Positions 25,425-32,114 of a stretch of 32,114 nt of DNA are shown piece after piece. Source of the stretch: Bacilli bacterium (GTDB lineage Bacteria > Bacillota_I > Bacilli_A > RFN20 > CAG-826); the NCBI GenBank assembly GCA_017479485.1, contig JAFVCC010000012.1, positions 1 to 32,114 on the forward strand. Direction: 5' to 3'. Position 1 is the stretch's first letter; every line of letters starts with the position of its first letter. Under the pieces are notes generated by a model that saw only the letters and a program-made list of their open reading frames with translations, was not told the origin of the DNA and did not search any database. Position numbers and translations under genes: made by a program.

Positions 25425-26894
25425 ATGGAAAAACGTTCTGCAGGCATCTTGCTCTCCGTGACCGCGCTTCCTTCGCGTCACGGCATCGGTGACTTCGGCG
25501 AAAACGCGAAGAAGTTCATCGACGCCCTCGATGACATGGGATTCCGCGTATGGCAGATCCTCCCCCTCAACCCGCTGGGCTATGGCAACTCGCCATACCA
25601 GCCGTATTCGAGCTTCGCCATCGATGAGCAATTCGTCGATTTGGACGCCTTGACCAAAGAAGGGCTCATCGACCGCGTCCCCGATTTCAACGCCGACGCG
25701 CCGAGCGTCCAATATCACGCCGTGAAAGCGTTTAAGGCCGAATATCTCCGCAAAGCCTTCACCAATTATCTTTCAAAGCATGGCAAAAAAGCCATCGACG
25801 CCTTTGCCAAGAGCCACCCCTGGGTCAACGATTGGTCGGTGTTCATGACCTTCAAGAAGCGTTACCCGAGTTCTTGGAACGAGTGGCCAAAGGAAGTCCA
25901 AGATTGGATCTTCACTCGCCCCGAACTCGATAAGGATCTCGCAGAAGACGCGCTTTACGAACGTTGGATCCAGATGGTCCTTTACGCCCAGTGGGACGCC
26001 ATCCATTCCTATGCCAAATCCAAAGGCATCAAGATTATCGGTGATATTCCCTTCTATGTCGGCTTTGATTCTTGCGATGTCTGGTCCAATCGCGATACCT
26101 TCATCCTTGATCCCGAGAACTATAATCCCACCGTCGTTGCGGGCGTACCGCCGGATTATTTCTCTGAAATCGGCCAGCGCTGGGGCAACCCAATCTATAA
26201 CTGGAAGCTTCTCCAAGAAAACGGCTTTGATTTCATCTTGAACCGCATCCACCTCAACTCGGTTCTTTACGATATCCTCCGCCTCGACCATTTCCGCGCC
26301 TTCGACACCTATTGGGAAATCCCCGCTTCTTGCCCGACCGCGGTGGATGGCGAATGGAAGGAACCGCCGGGATATGAATTTTTCGACCTCTTGCTCTCGA
26401 AGTATCCCGACCTCGACATCATCGCCGAAGACCTTGGCGACCTCCGCCCTGAGGTGCTCACCCTTCGCGACCATTACCATTTCCCCGGCATGAACGTCAT
26501 CGAATTCACCTTCCATGACTACGAATTGCTCCATAAGGGAGATTGGGACGAAGAGAATTCCGTCGCTTATCTCGATACCCACGATAACGACACGATGCTC
26601 TCCTATTTCTACCTCCTTCCTGAGGAGGAGCAGGGGGCTTGGCTACAAGCGCTCCGCAACCTCGGCATCGAAGAAGGCACCGTCGTCGACCGGATGCTGA
26701 TCTACTGCATGCGCAAGAGCGCGAAGCTCGCTGTGCTTTCGATGCAAGACATCCTCAACCTCGACGTCCATGCCCGCACCAACGTTCCGGGCACCGTCAA
26801 CGACCGGAACTGGACCTGGAAGCTCGTGGACTTCGACGCCTTCTTAGGCCGTCGCGAATTCCTCAAGGGCATCATCAAAGACGCGGGACGTTAA
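25425..26894 (+). CDS. malQ: 4-alpha-glucanotransferase (amylomaltase)
   Basis: MalQ transfers glucan units between maltodextrins, releasing glucose for glycolysis. The 489-residue GH77 enzyme opens with RSAGILLSVTALPSRHGIGDFG and WQILPLNPLGYGNSPYQPYS. The catalytic elements are RLDHFRAFDTYWEIP (nucleophile Asp, near residue 288), DIIAEDLGDL (acid/base Glu, near 337), and YLDTHDNDTMLSYF (third acidic residue, near 386). NVPGTVNDRNWTWKL closes the fold. AGAGG precedes the ATG, and a TATATAA element lies upstream at about 25376-25382. rimO follows after one base. Confidence 0.96.
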   Translation: MEKRSAGILLSVTALPSRHGIGDFGENAKKFIDALDDMGFRVWQILPLNPLGYGNSPYQPYSSFAIDEQFVDLDALTKEGLIDRVPDFNADAPSVQYHAVKAFKAEYLRKAFTNYLSKHGKKAIDAFAKSHPWVNDWSVFMTFKKRYPSSWNEWPKEVQDWIFTRPELDKDLAEDALYERWIQMVLYAQWDAIHSYAKSKGIKIIGDIPFYVGFDSCDVWSNRDTFILDPENYNPTVVAGVPPDYFSEIGQRWGNPIYNWKLLQENGFDFILNRIHLNSVLYDILRLDHFRAFDTYWEIPASCPTAVDGEWKEPPGYEFFDLLLSKYPDLDIIAEDLGDLRPEVLTLRDHYHFPGMNVIEFTFHDYELLHKGDWDEENSVAYLDTHDNDTMLSYFYLLPEEEQGAWLQALRNLGIEEGTVVDRMLIYCMRKSAKLAVLSMQDILNLDVHARTNVPGTVNDRNWTWKLVDFDAFLGRREFLKGIIKDAGR

Positions 26895-26895
26895 C

Positions 26896-28188
26896 ATGAA
26901 GAAAATCGGCTTGATCTCGCTCGGATGCGCGAAGAACCTCGTGGATTCCGAGATGATTTTGGCCATGTTCCCTCATGACCGCTTCGCTTTTACTACGGTT
27001 TTATCCGAAGCGGATTTTATCATCGTCAATACCTGCGGCTTCATCGAATCCGCCAAACGCGAATCCATCGACACCATCCTTGGCCTTGCCAAATACAAGG
27101 CCAAGGTGATCGTCGTGGGGTGCCTCGCTCAACGCTATCTTGATGAACTCAAGGAATTAATTCCTGAAGCGGACCTCATCGTCGCGATCAAGGATTACGG
27201 CGAGCTCCATAACTATTTCAAGCAGTTGATGGGCGAAGAGGACATCCTCCCCATGAACCCGTTACGTAGGGTTGTCTCTACCTCCTCGTTTACGGCTTAT
27301 CTTCGCATTTCGGAAGGCTGCAACAATTTCTGTTCCTTCTGCGCGATTCCTTTTATCCGCGGACGTTTTGTCTCGCGCCCCTATGAGGAAATCTTGACCG
27401 AAGCGCGCCAACTAAAGGAGCAGGGGGTTAAAGAGATTTCCCTCATCAGTCAAGACACGACCATCTATGGTCAGGACTTCCCAAACCAGAAGCCCAATAT
27501 CTGCGACTTGCTTCGCGCATTAGAAGAAATCGGGTTCTATTCCATCCGCCTCCTATATCTATATCCGAGCGAAATCAGCGACGAACTCATTGACCTCATC
27601 GCTTCGTCCAAGGCCATCGCCCATTATTTCGACATCCCCGTCCAATGCGCTTCGGATAAGCTACTTAAGCTTATGAAGCGGCATTGCGACCAAAAAGAGA
27701 CCGTCGCCCTCTTCCATAAAATCAAGCAGAAGTGCCCCGATGCTGTGCTTCGCACCACCCTCATCGCGGGTTTCTCGGGGGAGACCATCGAGGATCAAAG
27801 GCAGACCTTGAAGTTCCTTGAAGACATCCGCTTCGACCACATGGGATGCTTTACCTATTCCCCTGAAGAAGGGACCTATGGGGCGACGCTTCCCCATAAG
27901 GTGCGTACCGCGACCAAGCAAAAGCGAGCCAACGAACTCATGGCCGCCCAACGCAAGATTTCCTATGAACTCAATAAAGCGCGCGTCGGTGAAGTGATGG
28001 AAGGCCTCGTCATCGACCAAGGCTCGAGAAAGAACGAATATCGGCTGCGCAGCTACTGGAATGCACCGGACGATATTGACGGAAATATCTATTTTTCCTC
28101 GCAAAAACCCCTCCAAATTGGAGACGTTGTGAAGGTTCGCATCACGGGAGCCTTCGTCTATGACCTTCATGGAGAGCTCGTGGAGTAA
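26896..28188 (+). CDS. rimO: Ribosomal protein S12 methylthiotransferase RimO
   Basis: RimO adds a methylthio group to an aspartate of ribosomal protein S12, using two iron-sulfur clusters. The 430-residue protein has the N-terminal MTTase domain with three cluster cysteines (C11 in SLGCAKNLVDSE, C47 in NTCGFIESA, C76 in VVGCLAQRY). The radical-SAM motif CNNFCSFCAIP lies at about 143-150, then SQDTTIYGQD, DIPVQCASDKLLKLMKR and a C-terminal TRAM domain. SLGCAKNLVDSE and SQDTTxYG separate RimO from MiaB. It follows malQ by one base, so it is probably co-transcribed and coupled. Confidence 0.94.
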   Translation: MKKIGLISLGCAKNLVDSEMILAMFPHDRFAFTTVLSEADFIIVNTCGFIESAKRESIDTILGLAKYKAKVIVVGCLAQRYLDELKELIPEADLIVAIKDYGELHNYFKQLMGEEDILPMNPLRRVVSTSSFTAYLRISEGCNNFCSFCAIPFIRGRFVSRPYEEILTEARQLKEQGVKEISLISQDTTIYGQDFPNQKPNICDLLRALEEIGFYSIRLLYLYPSEISDELIDLIASSKAIAHYFDIPVQCASDKLLKLMKRHCDQKETVALFHKIKQKCPDAVLRTTLIAGFSGETIEDQRQTLKFLEDIRFDHMGCFTYSPEEGTYGATLPHKVRTATKQKRANELMAAQRKISYELNKARVGEVMEGLVIDQGSRKNEYRLRSYWNAPDDIDGNIYFSSQKPLQIGDVVKVRITGAFVYDLHGELVE

Positions 28189-28193
28189 CGAAT

Positions 28194-28727
28194 ATGAAGT
28201 GTCCGAAATGCGGTAAAGAAGTTGATGTCGTGAATACCGTCTGCCCGGAATGCGGGGCGGAACTTCCCTCGTTAGAACGCGTCGCGATTACCCGTCGCCG
28301 CGGTCCTGGAATCGGGCAGTGGATCACGGTTATTTTTGGGCTATGCTTTTCGGCGTTGCTCATCACGCTTGCGTTTATCGCCATCGCCCGCCATAACGAC
28401 CAACCCATCGGCATTGGATTATTGCTCTTCTTTGGCTTTGCCATCCTTGGGTTACAGGTATTCCCCGCCATCTGCATCGTGGCCAACTTCATCCGCGTAA
28501 AGCCTTGCATCGAGTTTGTTCCTGGCGACCGTAGCTTCATCTTCCACCCGTTATTTGCCAAGCCTTTCTCCATTAAACCCCGGGAATTCGTTTGGATCCG
28601 CCGCTATCCCTTAACTTGTTTCGTCTTGGTCGTGCGCTTCCAGCGGGATGGAAAAATCTACCAAGCCTTCTTGGGATGGACCGATGATGTCGTGCCCTTC
28701 CAGATTCGCGTGAACGAACTTCGTTAG
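28194..28727 (+). CDS. Zinc-ribbon membrane protein, function unknown
   Basis: The 177-residue protein starts with a zinc ribbon, MKCPKCGKEVDVV...CPECGAELP (four Cys in two CPxCG knuckles). Two membrane segments follow (about residues 42-64 and 72-99), then a C-terminal soluble domain of about 75 residues with a beta-rich, PH-like look (CIEFVPGDRSFIFHPLF, REFVWIRRYPLTCFVLVV). No family or role is recognised. It begins five bases after rimO with a GTGGAG-type ribosome site, so it is last in the malQ-rimO operon. A short GC hairpin (about 28734-28750) without a clear U-run follows. Confidence 0.75.
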   Translation: MKCPKCGKEVDVVNTVCPECGAELPSLERVAITRRRGPGIGQWITVIFGLCFSALLITLAFIAIARHNDQPIGIGLLLFFGFAILGLQVFPAICIVANFIRVKPCIEFVPGDRSFIFHPLFAKPFSIKPREFVWIRRYPLTCFVLVVRFQRDGKIYQAFLGWTDDVVPFQIRVNELR

Positions 28728-28767
28728 TTTACGCGTGCATATGCGCGCATTAATATGAATTTTGTTG

Positions 28768-28796
28768 TTGCGCATGGCGTCGCACCTGTCTATAAT
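28768..28796 (+). promoter_or_regulatory. Promoter of tRNA-Thr
   Basis: TTGCGC (28768-28773), exactly 17 bases, then TATAAT (28791-28796). The tRNA begins 44 bases past the -10 box. Confidence 0.75.
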
Positions 28797-28840
28797 CTCA
28801 CCTGCTGGATGAGTTTGTAGCGAGCTCACTAGCAACAGCC

Positions 28841-28914
28841 GCCCCTATAGTTCAGCGGCAGAACGGATCCATGGTAAGGATCAGACCTCTTTTCGACTAA
28901 GGGTGGGGGCACCA
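28841..28914 (+). tRNA. tRNA-Thr (anticodon GGU)
   Basis: All arms fold. The acceptor is GCCCCTA/TGGGGGC, the D stem GTTC/GAAC, and the anticodon stem GATCC/GGATC with loop ATGGTAA (anticodon GGT). The T stem is CTCTT/AAGGG with loop TTCGACT, then discriminator A and an encoded CCA. The anticodon reads ACC, the same codon proposed as specifier in the thrS T-box, and its discriminator A fits the UGGU bulge there. Confidence 0.95.
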
Positions 28915-28920
28915 GTTAAC

Positions 28921-28948
28921 AAAAATCCTCGGGCGACCGAGGTTTTTT
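28921..28948. terminator. Terminator shared by tRNA-Thr and the convergent lipoprotein gene
   Basis: CCTCGG pairs with CCGAGG around GCGA. TTTTTT follows on the plus strand, and AAAAAT before it gives a U-run for the minus strand, so it can serve both directions. Confidence 0.8.
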
Positions 28949-28959
28949 CGTTCTTTGGA

Positions 28960-29550
28960 CTAGTCTTTGACGTAGGTTCCGATATCGCCAACGTACCAAT
29001 AATACATGTTATAGGTATTGCTTTCCCAAGGATCGGACCATTCATTTGGAATGGCGAATTCCTCAATCTGATCTTCCTGGGCGATGCCAAACTGGCTGAG
29101 TTTGAAGAATTGATTCGAAAGGTAAGCGATGCGGTGGGTCGCTTCATCATAATGGGCGAATTCGGTTTTGCCGCTTTGCTCGATGGAGAGGTAGCAGTGG
29201 TGGTCTTTCGCATGAAAGATGGGTTTTTCGTGCCCGTTTTTGAACGTGGCTTTAAGGGATGCGATGCGCGCGATTTCCGCTTCATACGATTCTTCCGATA
29301 ACGTTAAGGAAAGGTAGAAAAAGTAACTCCCCGAGAAAAGACCATCTTCCTTGGCGTAAACGAGTTGGTTGGATGTTCCGATCTCATCATGGTCTGGAAA
29401 AAGATAAAGCTCCGTATGGAAGTCCGAGTTATCGCGAGCTTCCATAAGGAATTCTTCGTAACGAGATATGTCTTTCTCCACTTGAAGCGAAGAAGTGCAA
29501 CCGGTAAGGCCCAAGCAAAAAGGGATGATGCAAATGACGAGGCGTCTCAT
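28960..29550 (-). CDS. Putative lipoprotein, function unknown
   Basis: From the ATG at 29550 the protein is 196 residues and begins MRRLVICIIPFCLGLTGCTS. This is a lipoprotein signal with lipobox LTGC, so it should be anchored to the outer face of the membrane. The rest is soluble and rich in aromatic and acidic residues (ELYLFPDHDE, YFFYLSLTLSEESYEAEIARI, YNMYYWYVGDIG). No domain is recognised. An ATG at 29574 would put eight extra residues before the signal; neither start has a ribosome site. CATAAT lies seven bases before 29550, which fits a leaderless message. It is a single gene between two tRNA genes. Confidence 0.7.
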   Translation of the reverse strand: MRRLVICIIPFCLGLTGCTSSLQVEKDISRYEEFLMEARDNSDFHTELYLFPDHDEIGTSNQLVYAKEDGLFSGSYFFYLSLTLSEESYEAEIARIASLKATFKNGHEKPIFHAKDHHCYLSIEQSGKTEFAHYDEATHRIAYLSNQFFKLSQFGIAQEDQIEEFAIPNEWSDPWESNTYNMYYWYVGDIGTYVKD

Positions 29551-29604
29551 GCAATTGATTATGGGCGAATTCATGGCGAGGCAAAAGCATTTTTACGGCC
29601 AAGG

Positions 29605-29633
29605 TTGACTTTAGGCTAAGAATTCACCAAAAT
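29605..29633 (+). promoter_or_regulatory. Promoter of tRNA-Ser
   Basis: TTGACT (29605-29610), 17 bases, then CAAAAT (29628-29633), 11 bases before the tRNA. Confidence 0.55.
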
Positions 29634-29644
29634 CTATCCCGCAC

Positions 29645-29736
29645 GGAGGCGTACCCAAGCGGCTGAAGGGATCGGTCTTGAAAACCGACAGTGGGGTCCT
29701 GCCCCAGCAAGAGTTCGAATCTCTTCGCCTCCGCCA
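29645..29736 (+). tRNA. tRNA-Ser (anticodon UGA)
   Basis: A 92-base class II tRNA. The acceptor is GGAGGCG/CGCCTCC and the anticodon stem TCGGT/ACCGA with loop CTTGAAA (anticodon TGA, reading UCA). The long variable arm is closed by GGGG/CCCC, the T arm is AAGAG-TTCGAAT-CTCTT, and the CCA is encoded. Base composition changes sharply right after its 3' end, a common site for integration of foreign DNA. Confidence 0.96.
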
Positions 29737-29880
29737 TCTAAATACTTAGTCCTTGATACAATTCGTATTGAGGATTTTTTCTTTGATTACACCGAACTAT
29801 TTTGAAACATTGGGCTTGTATAAGAACCTGGAATCTTATCATTCTGAAGATAAAAATAGTGTTGAATCTGATAAAGAGTT

Positions 29881-29940
29881 ATCGTATCTACACGTTATTC
29901 ATCATATCTACACAATATTCATCGTATCTACTGTTTTGAA
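29881..29940 (+). repeat. Three tandem 20-base repeats upstream of the OhrR-type gene
   Basis: Units at 29881-29900, 29901-29920 and 29921-29940 share ATCRTATCTAC; the first two also share ACNNTATTC. The exact 20-base period (about two helical turns) and the position just upstream of a promoter suggest a protein-binding array. Confidence 0.75.
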
Positions 29941-29962
29941 TATACTTCATCACATATATGTA

Positions 29963-29991
29963 TTGTATAAATATGTCGGATACGATACGAT
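29963..29991 (+). promoter_or_regulatory. Candidate promoter of the ohrR-type gene
   Basis: TTGTAT (29963-29968), 17 bases, then TACGAT (29986-29991), ending six bases before the ATG. No ribosome site is present, so the first message would be leaderless. Confidence 0.4.
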
Positions 29992-29997
29992 AATCTC

Positions 29998-30435
29998 ATG
30001 AAAGATGACGAACTTCTTTTATTAGATAATCAGGTCTGCTTTCCCACTTATGCAGTAGCAAATAAAATAGTGAGAAGATACCAACCTTTGTTAAAGGAAC
30101 TTGATTTAACTTATACCCAATACATCACTATGATGGTCATGTGGGAAAAAGAAGTGATACACGAAAAAGAATTAGTGGAACGCTTATATTTAAAAGCCAA
30201 TACATTAACGGAGCTGTTAAAAAAATTAAAACAAAAAGGTTATATTGATATTAATAAAGATAATATTGATAAAAGAAATATCATCATCTCTATTACTGAA
30301 GAAGGTAAAAAATTGAAAAAGAAAGCCATTAACGTTCCTAAAACAATCCAAGATGAACATTGGCTAAGTGATGATGAATTTAAAACATTTAAAAAGCTTT
30401 TATATAAATTATTGGAAGGAGAATGGGGAAAATGA
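29998..30435 (+). CDS. MarR-family peroxide-sensing regulator, OhrR type
   Basis: OhrR-type MarR proteins repress peroxide-defence genes until an N-terminal cysteine is oxidised. The 145-residue protein has LDNQVCFPTYAVANKIVRRY with the Cys at the sensing position (residue 14), followed by LLKELDLTYTQYITMMVMWE, as in OhrR/SarZ. The winged helix follows (ELVERLYLKANTLTELLKKL, then KRNIIISITEEGKKLKKKA). The downstream genes (thiol peroxidase type, rubredoxin and ferritin-like) fit that role. It overlaps the next start by four bases (ATGA). Codon use is AT-rich, unlike the rest of the window. Tandem repeats upstream may be its operator. Confidence 0.88.
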   Translation: MKDDELLLLDNQVCFPTYAVANKIVRRYQPLLKELDLTYTQYITMMVMWEKEVIHEKELVERLYLKANTLTELLKKLKQKGYIDINKDNIDKRNIIISITEEGKKLKKKAINVPKTIQDEHWLSDDEFKTFKKLLYKLLEGEWGK

Positions 30436-31376
30436 TTATTAAAGCAATTCAATTTCGTATCAATGGTTTTTATACCCAACCATTTGCGTTTGGTGGGGAA
30501 GAAGGAGTGGATAAATTTGATAAAAATATCCGCTATCGAGGGAGTTTACAAAACTATTTAATCGATACGGGAAAAGACGTCATTCTTGTCGATACTGGTT
30601 TACCACTTAACGCGCCAGAAGAAGTACCAGATGAAAACTCTATGGCCTATACAGGGGAGAATAAAAAAGATTATATTTCCGCTTTGCACGATCTAGGCTA
30701 TAAAGAAGAATAAATTACCAAAATATTGTTAACTCATCGACATAATGACCATTCGGGATGCCTATCGCATTTTCCTAATGCCAAAATATATGTCAACGAA
30801 GAAGAATTAGATGCGGAAGAATTAAAAGGAATTAATAATATCGTTCCGGTCATATTTAAAGATGGACCATATTATAATTTCCCTTTGCAAGAAGAAATTG
30901 TTCCTCACGTCCACTTTATTAAAGCTAAAGGCCATACGAAGGGTAATAGCATCGTCATCGTAGAAGATGAAAAAGAAGGTTTGTTCTATATGCTTCATGG
31001 CGATATCACCTATTGTGATGAAGCTTTATATCAAAACAAATTATCGGTCGTATATGATGATTTAGCGGAAGCTAGAAAGACAATGGATAGAGTAAGAGAA
31101 TTCATATCCTCTCATCCCACTATTTATTTATCTACTCATACTCCTCAAGGTGTAGAAAATCTTGAAGGTAAAAAAGTCATGGATTTAAATCATCCTTTTG
31201 AAACTATTCCAGTTGGAGAAATAGTATTTAAAACGAAAACTGGTAAATATGTCTGTTCAATATGCGGATATATCTACGATCCAAAAGAACATGATAACGT
31301 ACCGTTTGAAGAATTACCGAATGATTGGAAATGCCCAAGATGCCGTCAAAGTAAGGATAAATTTAACGCCGCATAG
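30432..31376 (+). pseudogene. Metallo-beta-lactamase fold/rubredoxin fusion interrupted by in-frame TAA
   Basis: One reading frame runs from ATG 30432 (AAGGAG ten bases before) to TAG 31374-31376, broken only by TAA at 30711-30713 between KEE and [15 protein letters not shown]. Without it the protein would be 314 residues. The MBL domain has THRHNDHSG (metal ligands), GHTKGN and HGDITY; the C-terminal rubredoxin has [10 protein letters not shown] and [11 protein letters not shown] with four Cys as iron ligands. The shape suggests an oxygen or peroxide detoxifying electron-transfer protein. All metal ligands lie after the stop, so the first 93-residue piece alone cannot work. Either a recent nonsense mutation, a sequencing error, or readthrough explains it. 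Confidence 0.85.
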
Positions 31377-31389
31377 GAGGCAACCAATT

Positions 31390-31929
31390 ATGATCTATGA
31401 TTATAAGATTCTAAAAAGAAATGGGGATTTGCTGGACTTATCATCTTTAAAAGGCAAGGTTATCCTCATTGTAAATACCGCGACAGGATGCGGATTTACT
31501 CCTCAATATGCTCCTATTGAAGAAATGTATAAAAAATATCATGACAAGGGATTAGAAATATTAGATATTCCCTGTAATCAATTCGGGGGGCAAGCACCGG
31601 GAAGTGATGAAGAAATTCATGAATTTTGTACCTTGCACTATAACACTACTTTTGAACAGATGAAAAAAGCGGATGTTAATGGAGATAAGGAATTACCGCT
31701 ATTTACTTATTTAAAAGAAAAACAAGGATTCAAAGGCTTTGGTCAAGGACCTATGGCGGAATTAATGCACAATATGTTAATGAAACAAGATCCTCATTAT
31801 ATGGAAAAATCCGATATTAAATGGAATTTTACCAAATTCTTAGTAGATAGAAATGGTGAAGTGGTGGAAAGATTTGAACCCACTGAGGATATGGAAAAAG
31901 TTAATAAATGCGTAGAAGCATTATTATAA
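31390..31929 (+). CDS. Glutathione peroxidase family thiol peroxidase
   Basis: These enzymes reduce hydrogen peroxide and organic peroxides; bacterial Cys forms usually use thioredoxin. The 179-residue protein has the peroxidatic Cys in NTATGCGFTPQYAPIE, the motif LDIPCNQFGGQAPGS with a possible resolving Cys and the catalytic Gln, and the catalytic Trp/Asn in IKWNFTKFLVDRNG. AGGAGG precedes the ATG at 31390; a longer frame from 31249 overlaps the rubredoxin domain and is not used. It is third in the AT-rich stress operon. Confidence 0.95.
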   Translation: MIYDYKILKRNGDLLDLSSLKGKVILIVNTATGCGFTPQYAPIEEMYKKYHDKGLEILDIPCNQFGGQAPGSDEEIHEFCTLHYNTTFEQMKKADVNGDKELPLFTYLKEKQGFKGFGQGPMAELMHNMLMKQDPHYMEKSDIKWNFTKFLVDRNGEVVERFEPTEDMEKVNKCVEALL

Positions 31930-31947
31930 AAAGAAGGAGAAACATTT

Positions 31948-32114
31948 ATGACAAAAGTCGAACTATTAAAGTCATTTGCGAAAGGTTGGTTTGGTAATAG
32001 CCAACAACACAGCATCCACGCGCAAATTTTAAAACAAAGGGGTTTTAACAAATTAGGCGACATGATCATGGCTGAATCCAATGAAGAATGGGAAGAAGCT
32101 AAAAAAGTTAATGC
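31948..32114 (+). CDS. Ferritin-like (bacterioferritin-type) protein, partial at window end
   Basis: The first 55 residues are visible; the rest lies beyond the window. AAGGAG precedes the ATG. The stretch SIHAQILKQRGFNKLGDMI followed by MAESNEEWEEAKKV aligns by eye with the first two helices of bacterioferritin (HARMLKDWGFKKLADH then HESIDEMKHA). The Glu that would bind iron in helix 1 is not at the expected place (WFGNSQQH), so it may be a divergent, non-ferroxidase member. Its place after the peroxidase gene fits iron or oxidative-stress defence. Confidence 0.5.
   Translation, partial: MTKVELLKSFAKGWFGNSQQHSIHAQILKQRGFNKLGDMIMAESNEEWEEAKKVN

Larger units (their letters stand above)
29737..32114 (+). 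other. AT-rich segment, candidate island next to tRNA-Ser
   Basis: From the tRNA-Ser 3' end to the window edge the DNA is visibly AT-rich, and its genes prefer A/T-ending codons (TTA, AAA, GAA, ATT), unlike everything before. All genes here relate to peroxide or oxygen stress. The first ~260 bases hold no supported gene, only tandem repeats and a promoter. No integrase or duplicated tRNA end is in view; the far border lies outside the window. A contig mis-join is the main alternative. Confidence 0.6.

Noticed and set aside
25773-26582. 269-codon frame antisense to malQ
   Set aside because: Shadow of malQ; no independent start signal and no family resemblance.
29881-29940. The 20-base repeats considered as a CRISPR array
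   Set aside because: The units are contiguous with no spacers, imperfect, and no cas genes are in view.
29753-30001. 82-codon frame upstream of the ohrR-type gene
   Set aside because: It needs a TTG start without ribosome site and is made largely of the tandem repeats and the promoter region.
30711-30713. TAA read as a recoded sense codon
   Set aside because: Many genes here end with TAA in normal positions and no recoding element is seen; a mutation or error is simpler.

Overview
This 32.1 kb window looks like chromosome of an uncultured, fermentative Bacillota/Bacilli-type bacterium, possibly a gut Erysipelotrichia/Mollicutes-related lineage. The lineage is an inference. The support is a T-box leader on thrS, a class II (Firmicutes-type) galT, OhrR/MarR- and OmpR-type regulators, dense operons with AAGGAG ribosome sites, and tRNA genes with encoded CCA. 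The first ~29.7 kb is moderately GC-rich by eye, with a strong preference for C-ending codons. This bias creates many long antisense shadow ORFs. The last ~2.4 kb, starting immediately after a tRNA-Ser gene, is conspicuously AT-rich and uses A/T-ending codons.

Layout. 1-430: mostly non-coding, with a frameshifted relic of a Nif11-type leader peptide. 443-3917 (minus): thrS behind a compact T-box riboswitch, a nitroreductase, and two related small membrane proteins. 4092-5390 (plus): enolase. 5673-8988 (minus): a lower-glycolysis operon pfkA-pyk-ROK kinase with an attenuator-like hairpin between pfkA and pyk. 9060-10238 (minus): an acetyltransferase-like protein and a membrane protein. 10312-13683 (minus): response regulator, histidine kinase, VTC polyphosphate polymerase and DUF4956 membrane protein. 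The same direct repeat (TTTAAG-N5-TTTAAG) sits before the regulator gene and before the VTC gene. 13826-20818 (plus): an O-antigen-ligase-like protein, an MFS sugar transporter, a zinc-dependent phospholipase C-like protein, an unknown protein and cardiolipin synthase.

20921-25366 (plus): the Leloir galactose operon galM-galT-galK plus a YwaF/TMEM164-like membrane protein. 25425-28727 (plus): malQ, rimO and a zinc-ribbon membrane protein. 28841-29736: tRNA-Thr(GGU), a minus-strand lipoprotein and tRNA-Ser(UGA). 29737-32114 (plus): an AT-rich peroxide-stress cluster of an OhrR-type regulator, a metallo-beta-lactamase/rubredoxin fusion broken by one in-frame TAA, a glutathione peroxidase and the start of a ferritin-like gene.

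Together the genes describe sugar import and breakdown: MFS transporter, MalQ and the Leloir enzymes feed PfkA, enolase and pyruvate kinase. Lipid and envelope functions and a polyphosphate module under its own two-component system sit beside them. The most unusual signals are the shared operator of the polyphosphate module, several promoters placed so that the mRNA would be leaderless, the compact T-box matching the window's own tRNA-Thr, and the AT-rich island with a stop-interrupted oxidative-stress gene.
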